Source: Trichoplusia ni (Eukaryota; Arthropoda; Insecta; Lepidoptera; Noctuidae). Taken from it: a stretch of DNA of 64,000 nt. The stretch covers positions 5,704,001-5,768,000 of the forward strand of contig NC_039478.1 of assembly GCF_003590095.1 (NCBI RefSeq), in the 5' to 3' direction. A program made the position numbers and the translations under genes. Under the pieces are notes generated by a model that saw only the letters and a program-made list of their open reading frames with translations, was not told the origin of the DNA and ran no database searches. Of the stretch, positions 24,165 through 35,835 are shown in pieces. Position 1 is the first letter of the stretch; each line of letters starts with the position of its first letter.

Positions 24165-24770
24165 TTTTCCATCCTTACATATTATAAAACAAAGTCCCTC
24201 GCCGCGTCTGTCTGTCTGTCTGTCTGTCTGTCTGTTCGCGATAAACTAGAAAAGTACTGAACGGATTTTTATGCGGTTTTCAACGATTGATAGAGCAATT
24301 CTTGAGGAAGGTTTTAGTGTATAATAAGTTTAGGTTTTGTGTAAACTGACGATATTACAGCGATATTAGTTAAACATGTCGGAAAAAATTAAGCCATTCG
24401 AGAGCTTTCATCGAGAACGCTGCCAAAACCTTTTGAGTTACAACAAAACAATGTATGGCGGGTTTGTACCTCTTTAATAGATCTACAAAAAAGTCCGCGG
24501 TGGTATATGTCTATCTTCCAAGGATAACCCACAATAACCATTTTTATGTGTTTTCTTAATACAGTAAAATTATTGGTTACTTACGAACCTCTTTTTAACA
24601 ATACAGTATTAATCCTTATCCAAATAAATAAGTTAGATATATTATGCATGTAATATAGAACAAATTGCCTTTTACACTACGCCAGAAATGTTAATAGGTA
24701 ATGAGTTATCGTAATATGAAAATCTCCGCGCGAGAAATTAAAAATCGATGAAACGTAGCGAAGATATCGT
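24165..24770 (+). mobile_element. Non-autonomous lepidopteran element with (TCTG)7 head
   Basis: The left part reads AAACAAAGTCCCTCGCCGCG, then seven perfect TCTG units (24207-24234), then TTCGCGATAAACTAGAAAAG and TACTGAACGGATTTTTATGC. I recognise this order as a very abundant lepidopteran repeat. The right boundary is uncertain; recognisable motifs continue through CCGCGGTGGTATATGTC near 24498, and sequence with a similar feel runs to about 24770. It contains no coding capacity. The class (Helitron-like, MITE or SINE) is not settled by what I can see. Confidence 0.6.
24207..24234 (+). repeat. Microsatellite (TCTG)7
   Basis: Seven uninterrupted TCTG units lie inside the element at 24165. Their position next to TTCGCGATAAAC is characteristic of this family, so the repeat came with the element rather than arising at the site. 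Confidence 0.95.
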
Positions 24771-24777
24771 TGGCATC

Positions 24778-24850
24778 TATATACTAATTGTACTATATAT
24801 ATACTAATTACTATGTATATACTATGTATGTACTATGTATATACTAATTG
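24778..24850 (+). repeat. Degenerate tandem repeat of a TACTATGTATA-like unit
   Basis: Variants of TATACTAAT and TACTATGTATA alternate several times over about 70 bases, directly abutting the terminus of the minus-strand element that starts at about 24849. It may be an expansion of that element's TATA-rich terminal sequence (compare ACTAATATATAAAG at 52537). Confidence 0.7.
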
Positions 24851-25050
24851 TTTGTTTGATTGTTTGTTTGAACGCGCTAATCTCAGGAACTACTGGTTCA
24901 AATTGGAAAAATATTTTTGTGTTGAATATACCATTAATCGTGACAGGTTTTAGGCTATATATCATCACGCTGCGACCAATAGGAGCGAAGAAAAAGTCAT
25001 AACTTATTTCTTCTAACCACGCAGACGAAGTCGCGGGCAACAGCTAGTTT
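24849..25050 (-). mobile_element. Family B non-autonomous element, copy 1
   Basis: Read on the minus strand, this copy starts AACTAGCTGTTGCCCGCGAC, continues through GTCGCAGCGTGATGATATAT and ends GATTAGCGCGTTCAAACAAA. The same order is found at 49645-49932 (+) and 52531-52774 (-). The family is one I recognise as widespread in Lepidoptera. It has no open reading frame; mobilisation would depend on another element. Confidence 0.7.
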
Positions 25051-25055
25051 ATAGT

Positions 25056-25846
25056 ATAAATGAAAACGAGTGTGTGTGGGTGTGTGCGATATACAGCGTA
25101 TGATCAGAATGAGGTAAACGTGATATTTGTATTTATACATTTATACATGCATAGAGTTTTTAATGTAGGCGTTGCTTGGGTTATTTTTGTAGAGTTGTTT
25201 CAAGGAATTACACAAATTTTTATCAATAACTCTCGAACGAATGAACGATTTTCGTTTTATTTTGGGATTTTTTGCGAAGGGGTAAAACGGCATATTATTA
25301 CTGAAGCACCGCTGTCAGTCTATCTGCCTTCTGTGTGTCAACAGGCTGTATCATGTACCTTGAAAACTAGACAGTTCATATTTTTGATAGCAACAAATAC
25401 TAAAAACATAGATCGCGGTGACAAATAAATTTGTACCCACCATTTGATTTCTTAAGAAATATTTGGACTGTTCCTAAGGTACCCCTTTGTGTCGCGAGTC
25501 CGACTCCCATTCACTCACACAGGATTTTATTATTTTATAAACGAATAAATATAAAAAAAATACGGGATGACCCTATTAATAACCATTAAAAATGTTTCGA
25601 GTATGGAATATATGACTTGTGTAAACCATATACGGAAATTTTAATTATTTTCCTACCTGCAAATCATTTTTCATATAGAAATAGCATATTTTTGCTCTTG
25701 AATACAATAACAATGCAGACGAAACAGGAAAATAGGTACCAATGCCATAATTATTTAATTAACTACGTTGCTATAATAGGTATGTTATATACCTATAGGT
25801 ATTATGTCATGGGACGTTATGTGAGCTATTTTATTTAATACTGATA
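25056..25846. other. Intronic stretch holding a short repeat fragment
   Basis: The 122-codon plus-strand frame at 25060-25428 has no recognisable motif. Around 25473-25520, GTGTCGCGAGTCCGACTC matches the terminal motif of family C (full copies at 40620, 56700 and 60785), so a small remnant of that family lies here. Confidence 0.45.
25473..25520 (+). repeat. Family C terminal fragment
   Basis: CTTTGTGTCGCGAGTCCGAC at about 25485-25505 corresponds to the terminal GCGAGTCCGACTCG motif of a lepidopteran repeat seen repeatedly in this window. No internal family C motifs are adjacent, so it is a truncated remnant. Confidence 0.5.
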
Positions 25847-25940
25847 ATATGGTTCTGGTACTGAATCCGGTTAGACTGAAAGCCGACCCCAACATAGTCG
25901 GGAAAAGGTTAGGATGTTTTTGATGATGATGAAAACATTT
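25847..25940 (+). mobile_element. 3' end of a 5S-headed SINE (5' truncated copy)
   Basis: The order CTGGTACTGAATCCGGTTAG, AAAGCCGACCCCAACATAG, TCGGGAAAAGGTTAGG and a GATGATGATGAAA tail is the 3' end of a lepidopteran SINE family; the same family is present at greater length at 57680-57990. The head is missing, as expected for 5'-truncated reverse transcription. The tail is a trinucleotide repeat rather than poly-A. Confidence 0.75.
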
Positions 25941-28765
25941 TGAAGTTAAATATCTTACGTTACATGGAGGGGGCATGAAAGCTCTGTTTCGTTAAACGTT
26001 TAAAGTTCCTGGGGAGGGGATGGTAAGAGACAGAGCGCGAGTGAATGTGTGGCATTCGAATTCATTTTCACATTACGACGTTCCACTTCTTCCTCCGCGC
26101 GTAAGGACTCCACTCACTTTTTTGCTCGACGTGACAATCTGATGTAAGTTATTCCAAATTTATAGATACCGTGTTAGCGAAGATACGACCTGAGAACATT
26201 ATAAAATGAACAAACTTCAGTCTTCAAATTTTAGCTCCATAAAAATGTAATCTGGATCGGCTTTAAAACTAAAATATAGGTTGCTGATACAATAACGACT
26301 GCAAACTCTATCGGCAATATAATTTACAAATCGTTAAATTTTAGGTAAAAAGAATCGGGCGCTTGAACATTTTGTAAAAATAAATTATTCGTGAATTATA
26401 AAGTCATTCCAGGTTTTTCGCAAAGAGCTGACTGTAAGCTGTATTCTGAATACTTAATCCCCGGCCTGACGACTTTTATATCGCAGTTCGCAGTGCCCCT
26501 ACACCGCGGGCTGCGGACTGCGCCATACATATAATGTACTGTTACGGATAACTCCTACATATATTTCAACCTCCTCCACTTTATACTTCCCTAGTACAAT
26601 TTCACAGTGAAATCCCCATTAAATATCAAGCTTTTAAACTAATACGCGCCAAAGTTAATAGTCGCAAACTATTTATCGTTGTACTCGCACGTAATTTAAT
26701 GGTATACCGATGTGGGATGGGCAATTACAAACTTGATTAAAGTTTAAATTGCAGAGATCAGCTGTTTAATTGAATAATAAATTCTTTTTAAACATACCCA
26801 TTTATTCGCTGAATCAAAGGGTTTTATGGTAAACAAAATTGGAAAGACATCTACGTTTTTTAGTCTAGACCTGAGGCATTTTAGCTCAGGTTCGCCAGCG
26901 AATAAATCAAGACAGATAACAATTTATGTCAAGTCCGAGCAATTAATGTCGGGGTATAAATAAATTTTCATAATTAGCCAAGATTTATGAAAGCCTTCCA
27001 TAATGGATAGGTTTCTGTTACGCTAAAGGTTCTCAATGCCGAAGAGAGACGTTGAGAAATAACAAACTGTCGTTAGCGGTTTTCACAGAATTGTTAAGCC
27101 TGCATTTCTCTTTATTAAAATTTGTGGAATAACTTCGAGTCGTAATTGATGTCTTATGGTGGTTTATTTGGTTGTAATATAAACTTTCTTTGGCATGTTA
27201 TTGTGGCAAAGTTCTAAAACAGTTCGTCTAGGCATTGAGACGATTTATGATAATGGGGTTGAATTGTACTGCAAAATACTTTTAGTGATAAATTGTTATA
27301 ATTTATAATTATATCTAATTTTGATGAATTCGATGTAGAGATGTTAAACGAAATGATAAGCCCTTTAAATTAATGAAGTAATTTACTAAATAGTGGAATG
27401 TTCGTGAGTGGGGACTAATAACATAACTGGTAGGAAAAAAGTGTGCTAACAAGTGACGTCACACGAGATTTCAACTTACTGTAGAAACTCATCGTTAAAA
27501 CGTATCGTTATAAAGTGACGCTAATTACATTTTATTTTGTCAAACAGCTATTAATCTAGTATACGAACGTTATTCAACCTTCTTAAACAAAGCTCATGGA
27601 ATAACAAAACAGACTTAGAGCGAATCAAAATTTCCTCTATTCTGGGAATCTCATCGAAGGGTTTTGGACATTAGCCAATAGATCACGTCATTGTTTATCA
27701 ACGCTAATGCGTTTTATAGGCCAGTTCCACGTACCACGTGAAGTTAATTGCATCCGTACTTAAAAACATTCTTATGATTTCATACGAGGTTTTGACTATG
27801 ATTAACTCCTGGATCCTTACACCAGCTCTTAATGTGGGATTTCGTAGTTTTGGAAGCAAGATAGCACTCTATATGACGTACACCGGTATCTCGCTTTTAC
27901 TGAAGTCTTACGATAAGAGGGAAAGGTATAAAATGGTTTATATTATATTATTCAGTGTACAACTGTTTGTGTACTCAAGGGATTTTCAACTGTTTGGTTC
28001 TAAGATCACAAAAGCGGTTCAACATGGACAATTTCACTGAAGAACTGCATTCTGGCAAACAAATCTAATTTGCATAGAATTTTGCAGTTCGCTTCCAGTT
28101 TTCTTGCATTTATTTACAATTGCTGTGTATTGCAGTTTATTTAAACAATAAAATAACTGACGTACCAGTTTCCGTATAATTTTGGTGTTATACGGTGTTT
28201 TATTACGACTGTTTCTTATTATTTTGTTATCTTAAGCACCAAGATATCTGTAAACTTTGAGATAAGAACGACTGTAAAAATATTTAATTCATAACTTTTC
28301 ATAATTTATTCCATAATTAAGACCTTTACATATAAATACTTAATTTTATATCTCAAGGAATTAGTTAATCTTTATTCTTGTAGGGGTTTTTTATGGTTAA
28401 GAGTGTTACGATAGGTTTAATGTTCTTGAATATGTAGAAACTTGGTTAATTTTCTTATTGAAACGATTTTTTATTAGGCATTTGGAGGAAATAGTGTGGT
28501 TAGAATTATGAACTTGTAATAAAATTTAAAGATATTCTAGTTTTGATACTTTCATAAAAAAAATTGAGCATTTTGTGTTGCAATGAGTCTGGGTAAATAA
28601 ATGCGTAATTATATGTGAGGAATCTTTGAAAAAATTGTCGTAGTGCATTAGACTTTAAAGTGTAACAAATGTTGTATGAAACAGTCATCAGTGACAGGAT
28701 TAAATAAAAACGGACAGTCACTCGTTTCCAACAAAAATGTTTCGTTAACACTGGAGCCTAAAACT
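25941..28765. other. AT-rich intronic stretch with a small GC-rich hairpin
   Basis: No gene is recognised. At 26482-26522 CGCAGTTCGCAG and CTGCGGACTGCG can form a 12-bp stem with one wobble pair and a 17-base loop, within a locally GC-rich patch. A full CRE palindrome TGACGTCA lies at 27454-27461. The 100-codon frame at 27738-28040 is not recognisable as a protein. Confidence 0.45.
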
Positions 28766-28771
28766 TTCCCC

Positions 28772-28805
28772 TATATAGTTTTAGTATGATTGTCCTGTGT
28801 CAGTT
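28772..28805 (+). promoter_or_regulatory. Candidate internal core promoter: TATA box plus initiator at canonical spacing
   Basis: TATATA starts at 28772 and TCAGTT, a match to the arthropod initiator TCAGTY, lies at 28800-28805. With +1 at the A at 28802, the TATA box begins at -30, exactly where it belongs. Immediately downstream comes a GC-rich, CpG-rich block (GCCGGCGCGCGGCGGCGGTG, about 28818-28837) resembling a leader. The first ATG after it (28855) opens a 22-codon frame only. It could drive an alternative first exon of the phosphodiesterase gene or a non-coding transcript. Confidence 0.4.
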
Positions 28806-28860
28806 CGCTGGCTGTTTGCCGGCGCGCGGCGGCGGTGGGCGAGATCGATCCACAATGATT

Positions 28861-31689
28861 TACTACCATATACTACCTTCATTCATGAATGACATTCCAT
28901 TCGCCTCGTGTACAAACGATTAATCAATGACAACTATTTTGTGTAGTCATTTGTTTTCGAGATACACTCTCTCTTTTTCGTTATACAGCCATTTGTAAAA
29001 ACATTTCACCTTCGTGTATGCTTATGATGTGTATTTCATCTCTGTCATCTGTTCGCACCTGTTTCGTGTCGACGGAGTGTGTTCTTTTTGTTTAATTTTT
29101 TTTGTACAATGTGGCAATAAATATCACAAAATGAACTGATGTTTAATGAACACGCGAATTTGAACTTATCTCATTTAAAACCACCCTTTTCCTCTCTTAA
29201 GTACTGTACTGTGTACAGTAACTGAGCAGTTTTTCATTTTTGATTCTTGTAAAACAACAAACCTCTCTTGAAAATGTATTTCTTTAAAAGTAACATTACA
29301 TGAGTTGATCATTAATTTAGATACGAAATCGCAACGTGTTTTGTGTTCACAAACAGAAACAAATTGTTTGATCTTAAAACGTGTTTAAATGAGGTGAACA
29401 CCGTTTTAATGGGCGTTTAGTTCGCGAGCCAAGTGACATTTAAACTTGAAGACAGTACCTGCGCAGGCTGTATGCCCCCCTCCACCCCGCCACTGCTTTT
29501 AAGAAGATTAAAATCTGCATAACTCATGTCTTTGTTTCGATACACGAGTATGTAGGCAAACAATCTGTGCCACTGAATTCTCTTCGAGTTTTCCGTCTAT
29601 TTTAATATTTTCTTTCATAGAAAGATACAAATGAATTCGTTTTATTACTCCTGGCTCTTACTAAATTAAAAGTTCTGCGTGGTTAACCATTTCGAGGAAA
29701 GTTCTCGTTTTATTTCAGTTTATTTTTAGACCGACGTTTAAATATGAAAAAGTCTACATGTAGCTGGAACTTTGTATTAAAAAAAAACCTGTAAAATATT
29801 CTATATAATGTAGAATATGATGACATTTAAAAAAGCTTCTAAGCCAGTTACCAAACGATGTGAATAAATTTTAACTGGATAAACACTTCATTAAAACCGC
29901 TCATAGTTAGATGACGTCAAATCATTGTTCCATACAAATAAATTATATAACTAGTTTAGTATCAGAAAATCTCAACAATCTGGCGATATCTTAATCGTTG
30001 TAAAATATCTCTTGATATCACTTTAACAGCGAATACTTGAAACTGATTGATTCTTTATCTGATAATTTTATCGTACGATTGAGAAGGACATCATGTCATC
30101 ATGATTTTCTCAATGTAAAATAAGTTACCCTGGTTAGTTTCGTCAAGACTCTGACGCAACCAAACTCAAGCATCTTTCAGTTTTCATCATTGAAACGACA
30201 ACCGTCACACAAATCCATAAAGGTCCATCGTCGAGTATAGGAACTTTATGAAAAACTATCAGCCAGACATCTATACCGATACATATATTTTTTTAATAGT
30301 CACAACTCAAATCTACGTACTTTAATCGTAATACGAACTTATAGTGTCCTTTAATCATATTTTAATCCTTTTTTTATTCCACACAGCCACACTCAAAAAC
30401 AGTTTAATTATTAGCTAGTTTGGTAAATCAACAGCGGCGTTATAGTAAACGATGTAAGCAAGCAATAGTGTTGTACCAGTGAAGTGTTAAATGGAGTGTC
30501 AGTAAGAAGTATCGAGATGTAGATACAATATGGCTGCGTCTGTTGGCGCGAAAATGGAGAATAGAAGAAGGTAGCGCCCGCATGGGGCAAACGGCGAGTA
30601 TGTGTCGCCTCCACGGATCATGCCTCCATCACAAGAAAAGTACGTATTTATTATAAGATTATAAATATAAATCAAAAAGTATCTTATGTTATTTCCGACA
30701 GCCAATTTTGTAGAACTACATTTTGTAGAAATCGGTTTAGTAGTTTTTGAGGTTAACGCGCACGTCTAGTTTGTCTTATACCCTTAGCAGTGTTAGCACT
30801 GTATTAGTACTTGTAACAATATACGAGAGACTTGCTAGTGTGCGTTTAATGTTATTGTTTATTTATACATGTGTGAGTAACAATGTTAATCGTCAATTGT
30901 GTGTGTTCGAGTTTATTTGCTTATGTAGTTCACATTCTGCCATCTCGACAATCAGATTAAGATGAGTTTAATGCAAATATAGAACATCACTTGCCGTGTA
31001 CTGTCGACTGTTAGAATTATAGAATAACATAAATAGTGAGTCCAATTCTTAGAAGTAGAGTTTGGCGGTTTTTCTCTGCGACAGTAGCACTTAAGGAAAG
31101 ATAGGTGACTTAGGATTCAATGAATCGAAATTCTGAAAACGATTCGTGCTTGTTCAAAAAAAAAATAAGTTATATTTTTTTATTAACAGCTGAGTGAGGT
31201 ACAAGCAAAACAAGATATACGTTGACAAACGATTTTAAAATTCGAACCGTTGTTTTTTTTTTGGTTTAAAAAGGTAGACAGTATGTTAAGACTGTCATTT
31301 AAATTGTCCAAATGGATATAATGGATGTTTTGACAAGGAATCAGTATTCATTATTCTGCTATAACTCGTTCGTCTAGTAGTTGGCATAAATTGTGGATTA
31401 CAACACGGGTTGTCCCTTTGTTAATCATTAAATTATAACCTAAAAAACAGTTAAGTCAACAACGATATTAGATAATTTGAAACTTGTTTAACCAGAAATT
31501 GAGGTAGGTATTGTATCAATGACGTTTGTCAACGGCCTTTTGTATCATTTGATATTAATGAGAATTTTTAAATAGTTGAATTACGTTTGAAAGCAAGATT
31601 TTTTATAAAAGGATTTTTAAGGTAACTTTAAAATTTATTCAACGATTTATTTGTCTAAATCGTGTTTCTTTTTCACGTTTCTGAGTTAA
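28861..31689. other. AT-rich intronic stretch, nothing recognised
   Basis: A full CRE palindrome TGACGTCA occurs at 29912-29919 and a C-rich patch at about 29473-29495. No strong splice donor (GTAAGT or GTGAGT after the candidate promoter at 28.8 kb) was obvious in the first few hundred bases. Open frames near 30411-30965 lack recognisable features. Confidence 0.45.
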
Positions 31690-31694
31690 TCACA

Positions 31695-31835
31695 ATATGG
31701 ATAGCCGATGGATATAGGTGTACATGCCATTCATATTACGCGACGTGTCGCGGGTTCGTTCCTTGCGCAAGACAAGCATTTGACAATCACACCAGGATTA
31801 AATCACTTACTGCGGGAAATGTAATTTAAAAACAC
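31695..31835 (+). mobile_element. tRNA-derived SINE, copy 1
   Basis: An A-box-like TAGCCGATGGA (31702-31712) and a B-box-like GGTTCGTTCC (31753-31762) have the spacing of a tRNA-type RNA polymerase III promoter. They are followed by CAAGACAAGCATTTG, a TTACTGCGGGAAATG motif and an A-rich end. The related copy at 34092 shares this order. The acceptor stem does not pair, so it is not a tRNA gene. Confidence 0.6.
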
Positions 31836-34091
31836 ACAGTTGTCTTTGAATTTTGTCTTCAAATATAAATGTTTTGTACAAGATCAAATGAAGAACATTA
31901 TAAAACCAGGAGTTAGTCGAAATAGAACGAAAATAAAGGAGTCGGAAGCAGAAATTGATTCGAGAGAGTTAAATAGTCTTTATAAACGCCATATGCAAGG
32001 AAGTTATCATGATTCATAAACAGACGTCAATCAACATAAATATATATGCAATTTAAAATGATATCGTTACATTACGTAATCGAATTGAACGTGTCTGTCA
32101 TCGGTCGCGTGGTTCAAACCTCTATTAAATAATTTATACTTCAAAGTAATCCACTGAAAGGAATTTTCCGTTCCACAATGTGAAGTTAAGGCCAAGGCTA
32201 TACTCGCGGCCTTACAGCTGTGTAATACTCTTGTGTACACTGGCCTCTTTTTGCTTTAAACATAACTTTTACACTTCACTGATTATATAGTTTTTAGTTG
32301 ATTATTTCGCTCCCTTTTTAACTATTCGAAAATGCATTTTAATGCTTTGAAATAAAGTCGATTAAAATGTCTAATTTAACATTCTCAATGTTTGTTACTT
32401 TCGTGTCAATGTGCCGCATTCTACACCTTAAATCAATCTTCAAGTAAAACTCCCAAACAATACGCCTATCATATGATCAGTGAATTCGGATAATTTTTCG
32501 ATGTTTACAATAAACATGAAACCACACTAAGTGAAGTTATTGTCATTTAAACGTAAGGTCATTGACTGATAAGACCATTGTAACATTTTATTTGTCCTAA
32601 TATTGGACCAGTATAATAACTTCATGCGTACATATATATGTATGTTATACGTAGGTATATGTTGAAGTCAGATGACAATATTATTGACGGCAATGTGATA
32701 ATTGCTTTCCATTCATTACGTTCAAATTTGACTAATGGGTTCGACTCCCGGTTCCATTCACGTGATACGAGTAATTATGTAAATATTAACGTGGTTCGTA
32801 ATTTCGGATTTACTTGTTCTACGACCTTAAACTTAGGGTTTCCTTACTATAAATAGACATTGGTCCCAATTAAACATTAAACTAAATTAGTAAACCTAAT
32901 AATTTCCAAAGTGCTTTCAAGTTCTTGTTATCTTCTAGCATCGTATAAAGTTAAACTATTGCAGTAGGGAAAGTGAGATAGCGCACCTTAATATATATCT
33001 GCGTCTTGCTTCCACAAATGCATGGTCAGTAAGTGGCAATAATAGGCCCCTTGTGATGAGTTCCTGCAGTCGGATTTTCGCCAAGACAACACACTACTAT
33101 GTTTATATCAGGGTCTTTTACAGAAGCAATACCCTGTTCTAAGTCCTAGTAGTAACCGCGCAGCATCCAATAGCATGTTTCTGTTGTAATTCAAAAGAAC
33201 AATTTTCTAGGCAATTTTTTCGATATCACTACATAAATATTTATCAATGATCATTTAAAAGCAGAATTGTATAAAAATTCTTTGTATACAAAAAACCCTT
33301 TTGTCTATAAAGGTATCGAAAAGTATTATACTTGTTTAAAAAATACCGCGGTGAACAGATAACGATATAAATGTTTGTGTTTCATTCTTAAACATCTGTA
33401 ACAATAAATCATCGATATTTCAATAGAAATGTTGGTTATCGATCAAAAATCGCATAACAATCAGGTAATAGTGTATGACAATGTTTATTGAAGATTGGAA
33501 CTAGGTATATGTGTAAATAGTTTACTTTTAGATTGTTAGGTCATACGTTCTACTTTTTTTTTATACAGCCTGTATCTGATCTTAATGCTTGGCAAAGGGC
33601 TAACTTTTTTCTTTCAGACCTTAAAAGACAAAATTAAATTGAAATCATTTAAACCTTTTTTCTTAGTTCTGTTAAAATAGTATAAATAACTATTCATAAT
33701 ATTCATTTAATAAACGAAAAAAAAAATCAATTACTGAAACTGTATTGACCGCAAGGTCTGCCAGTACTCTTAAAGCAGATGTGGAAGCATATATACCACA
33801 GAGCGACGTCTCTTTTCCACAACTGGTAGGCGTTCTAGGAATGAACTTTGGCCATTTTTTGTAAATAAACCGCGACTATTATAATCACGTGCCATAAAAT
33901 GTATTGATCTGTATGATCTATGTATGAGAAATGGTTTCGTAGCTCGATGTATTAGTGCATCATTAATCACGCCGGGGGAACTCATAGTACATGATAAGTG
34001 GCTTTCATGGTCTTAGGCGCTGGTTTCTCGTCGAAGATTAGTTATGTAATGTTTTGGAATATTTGGCTTCAACAAAATTGATAGATGTAAA
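31836..34091. other. AT-rich intronic stretch, nothing recognised
   Basis: I see no coding, RNA or repeat feature that I can support. Simple TA/TG-rich patches occur near 32627-32650. Confidence 0.45.
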
Positions 34092-34260
34092 GACTGCACG
34101 GATAGCTGAGTGCTTAAGTTCGCTACGCCAAACCTAATGTGAAAGTATCCTGGGTTCGATCCCCGCCTAGGAAAAGCATTTTTGTGACTTGAATGTTTGT
34201 GTAACCATTCGCGACGTGAAGATTAATTTCCTTACTGCCAGAGCTGTCTTTAAAAAGGGT
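34092..34260 (+). mobile_element. tRNA-derived SINE, copy 2
   Basis: GCACGGATAGCTGAGTGCTT contains a good A box (34103-34113) and GGTTCGATCCC (34153-34163) is a near-perfect B box, 50 bases apart. The tRNA-unrelated body follows with AAGCATTTTTGTGACTTG and a TTTCCTTACTGCC segment ending in TTTAAAAAGGG. The order matches an abundant lepidopteran SINE. The tRNA head is too degenerate to fold into a functional cloverleaf. Confidence 0.75.
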
Positions 34261-35689
34261 TCATAAGTAAAACGTCGGCAATATTAGAACAAACAGTATC
34301 TTCATAAACAAAATTTGTCTTCTTCGTAATCAATCTTCGTAAATCTATAACTAAAAATTTACCCACAAACATATCTACGTATAAAAAAATATGAAGAAGT
34401 GTTAATGAAGAGTTAATCGCTTTGACAAACTCTGAATATAAATCAAAACAAAATATTAAAGTTCATTGATTTTCCTCCTTTTACCACAATACAAAAAAAG
34501 GTAAACATCAAACTATTTTTGCCTCAAAACATTTGCTAAACACACAACGATTACTGAACGCGAAAATCTTCCATTCATCTCCTTAATCATAATTAGTCGG
34601 CTGTTAGGAGTATTATCTTAATCTCTATTAGCAAGCTGATTAGACTTCGTAATGTTCACGTGATAGATATTATACACCCATCCTGATCACGCCCATTTAA
34701 TGATACTTTTTGCTGAGTTGTGATTGTGACGTTTACGTCAAACTTTAGCGTGAAAAAAATTGTATGCTAATTATTACTCACCTAGCCTATTTGTACAGAA
34801 CCGTGAGTGTCGCGAGTCCGACTCGTACTTGAGCAGCATTTTACTTTTTTTGTTTTCGAATTAAACCGAAATAACAATTTCCAATCCTTGAATACTAAAG
34901 CGCTACTGACCGATAAGAAATTAGTAACACTTTTAAGTGTCGGTAATTTAAAACCGATTGAAATTCAGTACATGCCCCAGCTCCTTTATTTCCAGAACTT
35001 AAAAAATCAAAACGTTAATTATTTTAGTAAAAAATTATACAATTTTTTTTTCGATCTCTATTTCTACCTTTTTTTGCCTTACCTTAAGGATCAAGCCAAG
35101 TCCAAGTATGGTTTTTTCCCATATTGTTATTTTTCATAATTAATGTTTTTGAAATTGTTTGTCTACCACCATACCATAGAGTATCTAGTCAGTTGAGTTT
35201 CTTGTATTGCTCTCTTTGTTCTCATAACTTTGCAGATTTGTATTACCATGACGCCGACAAACAAACAAGTACATTCACGGATGTTAATTCATAAAATCAT
35301 TGAACGTACTTGAATAGTTTTGTTTTCATCACGGGACCCCTTCCATAAATAACTTCTAATTTTGATATCAACAAAGAAAATCCCAGTTAGATTCTGAGCC
35401 CGCAAACCTCAAGATCCTTTATCTACCGTTGACATTCGAAGACAGATGGTCGCTTGTATTATGCTTCCTATTGTTAGCGAATCCTTTTTGAATTGCTGAG
35501 ATGCCATCTAAGATAACAATGAAGTTCTAAATTTATGATCAGTTAGTCTGTTGTAAGGCATCTCAGCTTATTTAAGTTTGGTAAATATCTGGCGGGTAAA
35601 CGCTGGGACATACAAATAGCTTAATGTTGCGGCTAACTAGTAGCTTTTCAGCCTGCGATTACGGTAGTTTGCATCGCGTTCTCGTGGTC
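34261..35689. other. AT-rich intronic stretch with a family C remnant
   Basis: AACCGTGAGTGTCGCGAGTC followed by CGACTCGTACTTGAGCAGCA (34799-34838) is a terminal remnant of family C. An inverted pair of CRE half-sites (TGACGTTTACGTCA) lies at about 34727-34740. The 110-codon frame beginning inside the remnant (34807-35139) therefore starts in transposon sequence and is unlikely to be a gene. Confidence 0.5.
34797..34840 (+). repeat. Family C terminal fragment
   Basis: The motif GTCGCGAGTCCGACTCGTAC is shared in the same or inverted orientation with 25485, 40633 and 56864. Only the terminal 40 or so bases are recognisable here. Confidence 0.6.
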
Positions 35690-35835
35690 TGAGCCACAAG
35701 GGAAGGGTGAAACACTTCAGTGGTTTAAGCCCGTGATAGTCCTCCTTTTCCGACTCAAAATATGGAGAAGAGAAAAGTAAGTCCATGAGGTTTTGTCCGG
35801 GTAAAAAGGGCATACAAATATGGGGAAATGTCGAG
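35690..35835 (+). mobile_element. Interspersed element with GGGTGAAACACTTCAGTGG motif
   Basis: The run AAGGGTGAAACACTTCAGTG, AAGCCCGTGATAGTCCTCC, CATGAGGTTTTGTCCGGG and AAAAAGGGCATACAAATATG matches an abundant lepidopteran repeat in my memory. A degenerate relative may begin at 18805 and an inverted fragment (GAGTGCTTCACC) at 41218. The minus-strand 72-codon frame crossing it is a by-product. Confidence 0.5.

Noticed and set aside
34092..34165. tRNA gene
   Set aside because: A and B boxes are present, but the acceptor and anticodon stems do not pair and a SINE body follows.
34807..35139. 110-codon open frame
   Set aside because: It starts inside a family C terminal fragment and is a low-complexity Phe/Tyr/Leu/Asn peptide typical of AT-rich DNA.
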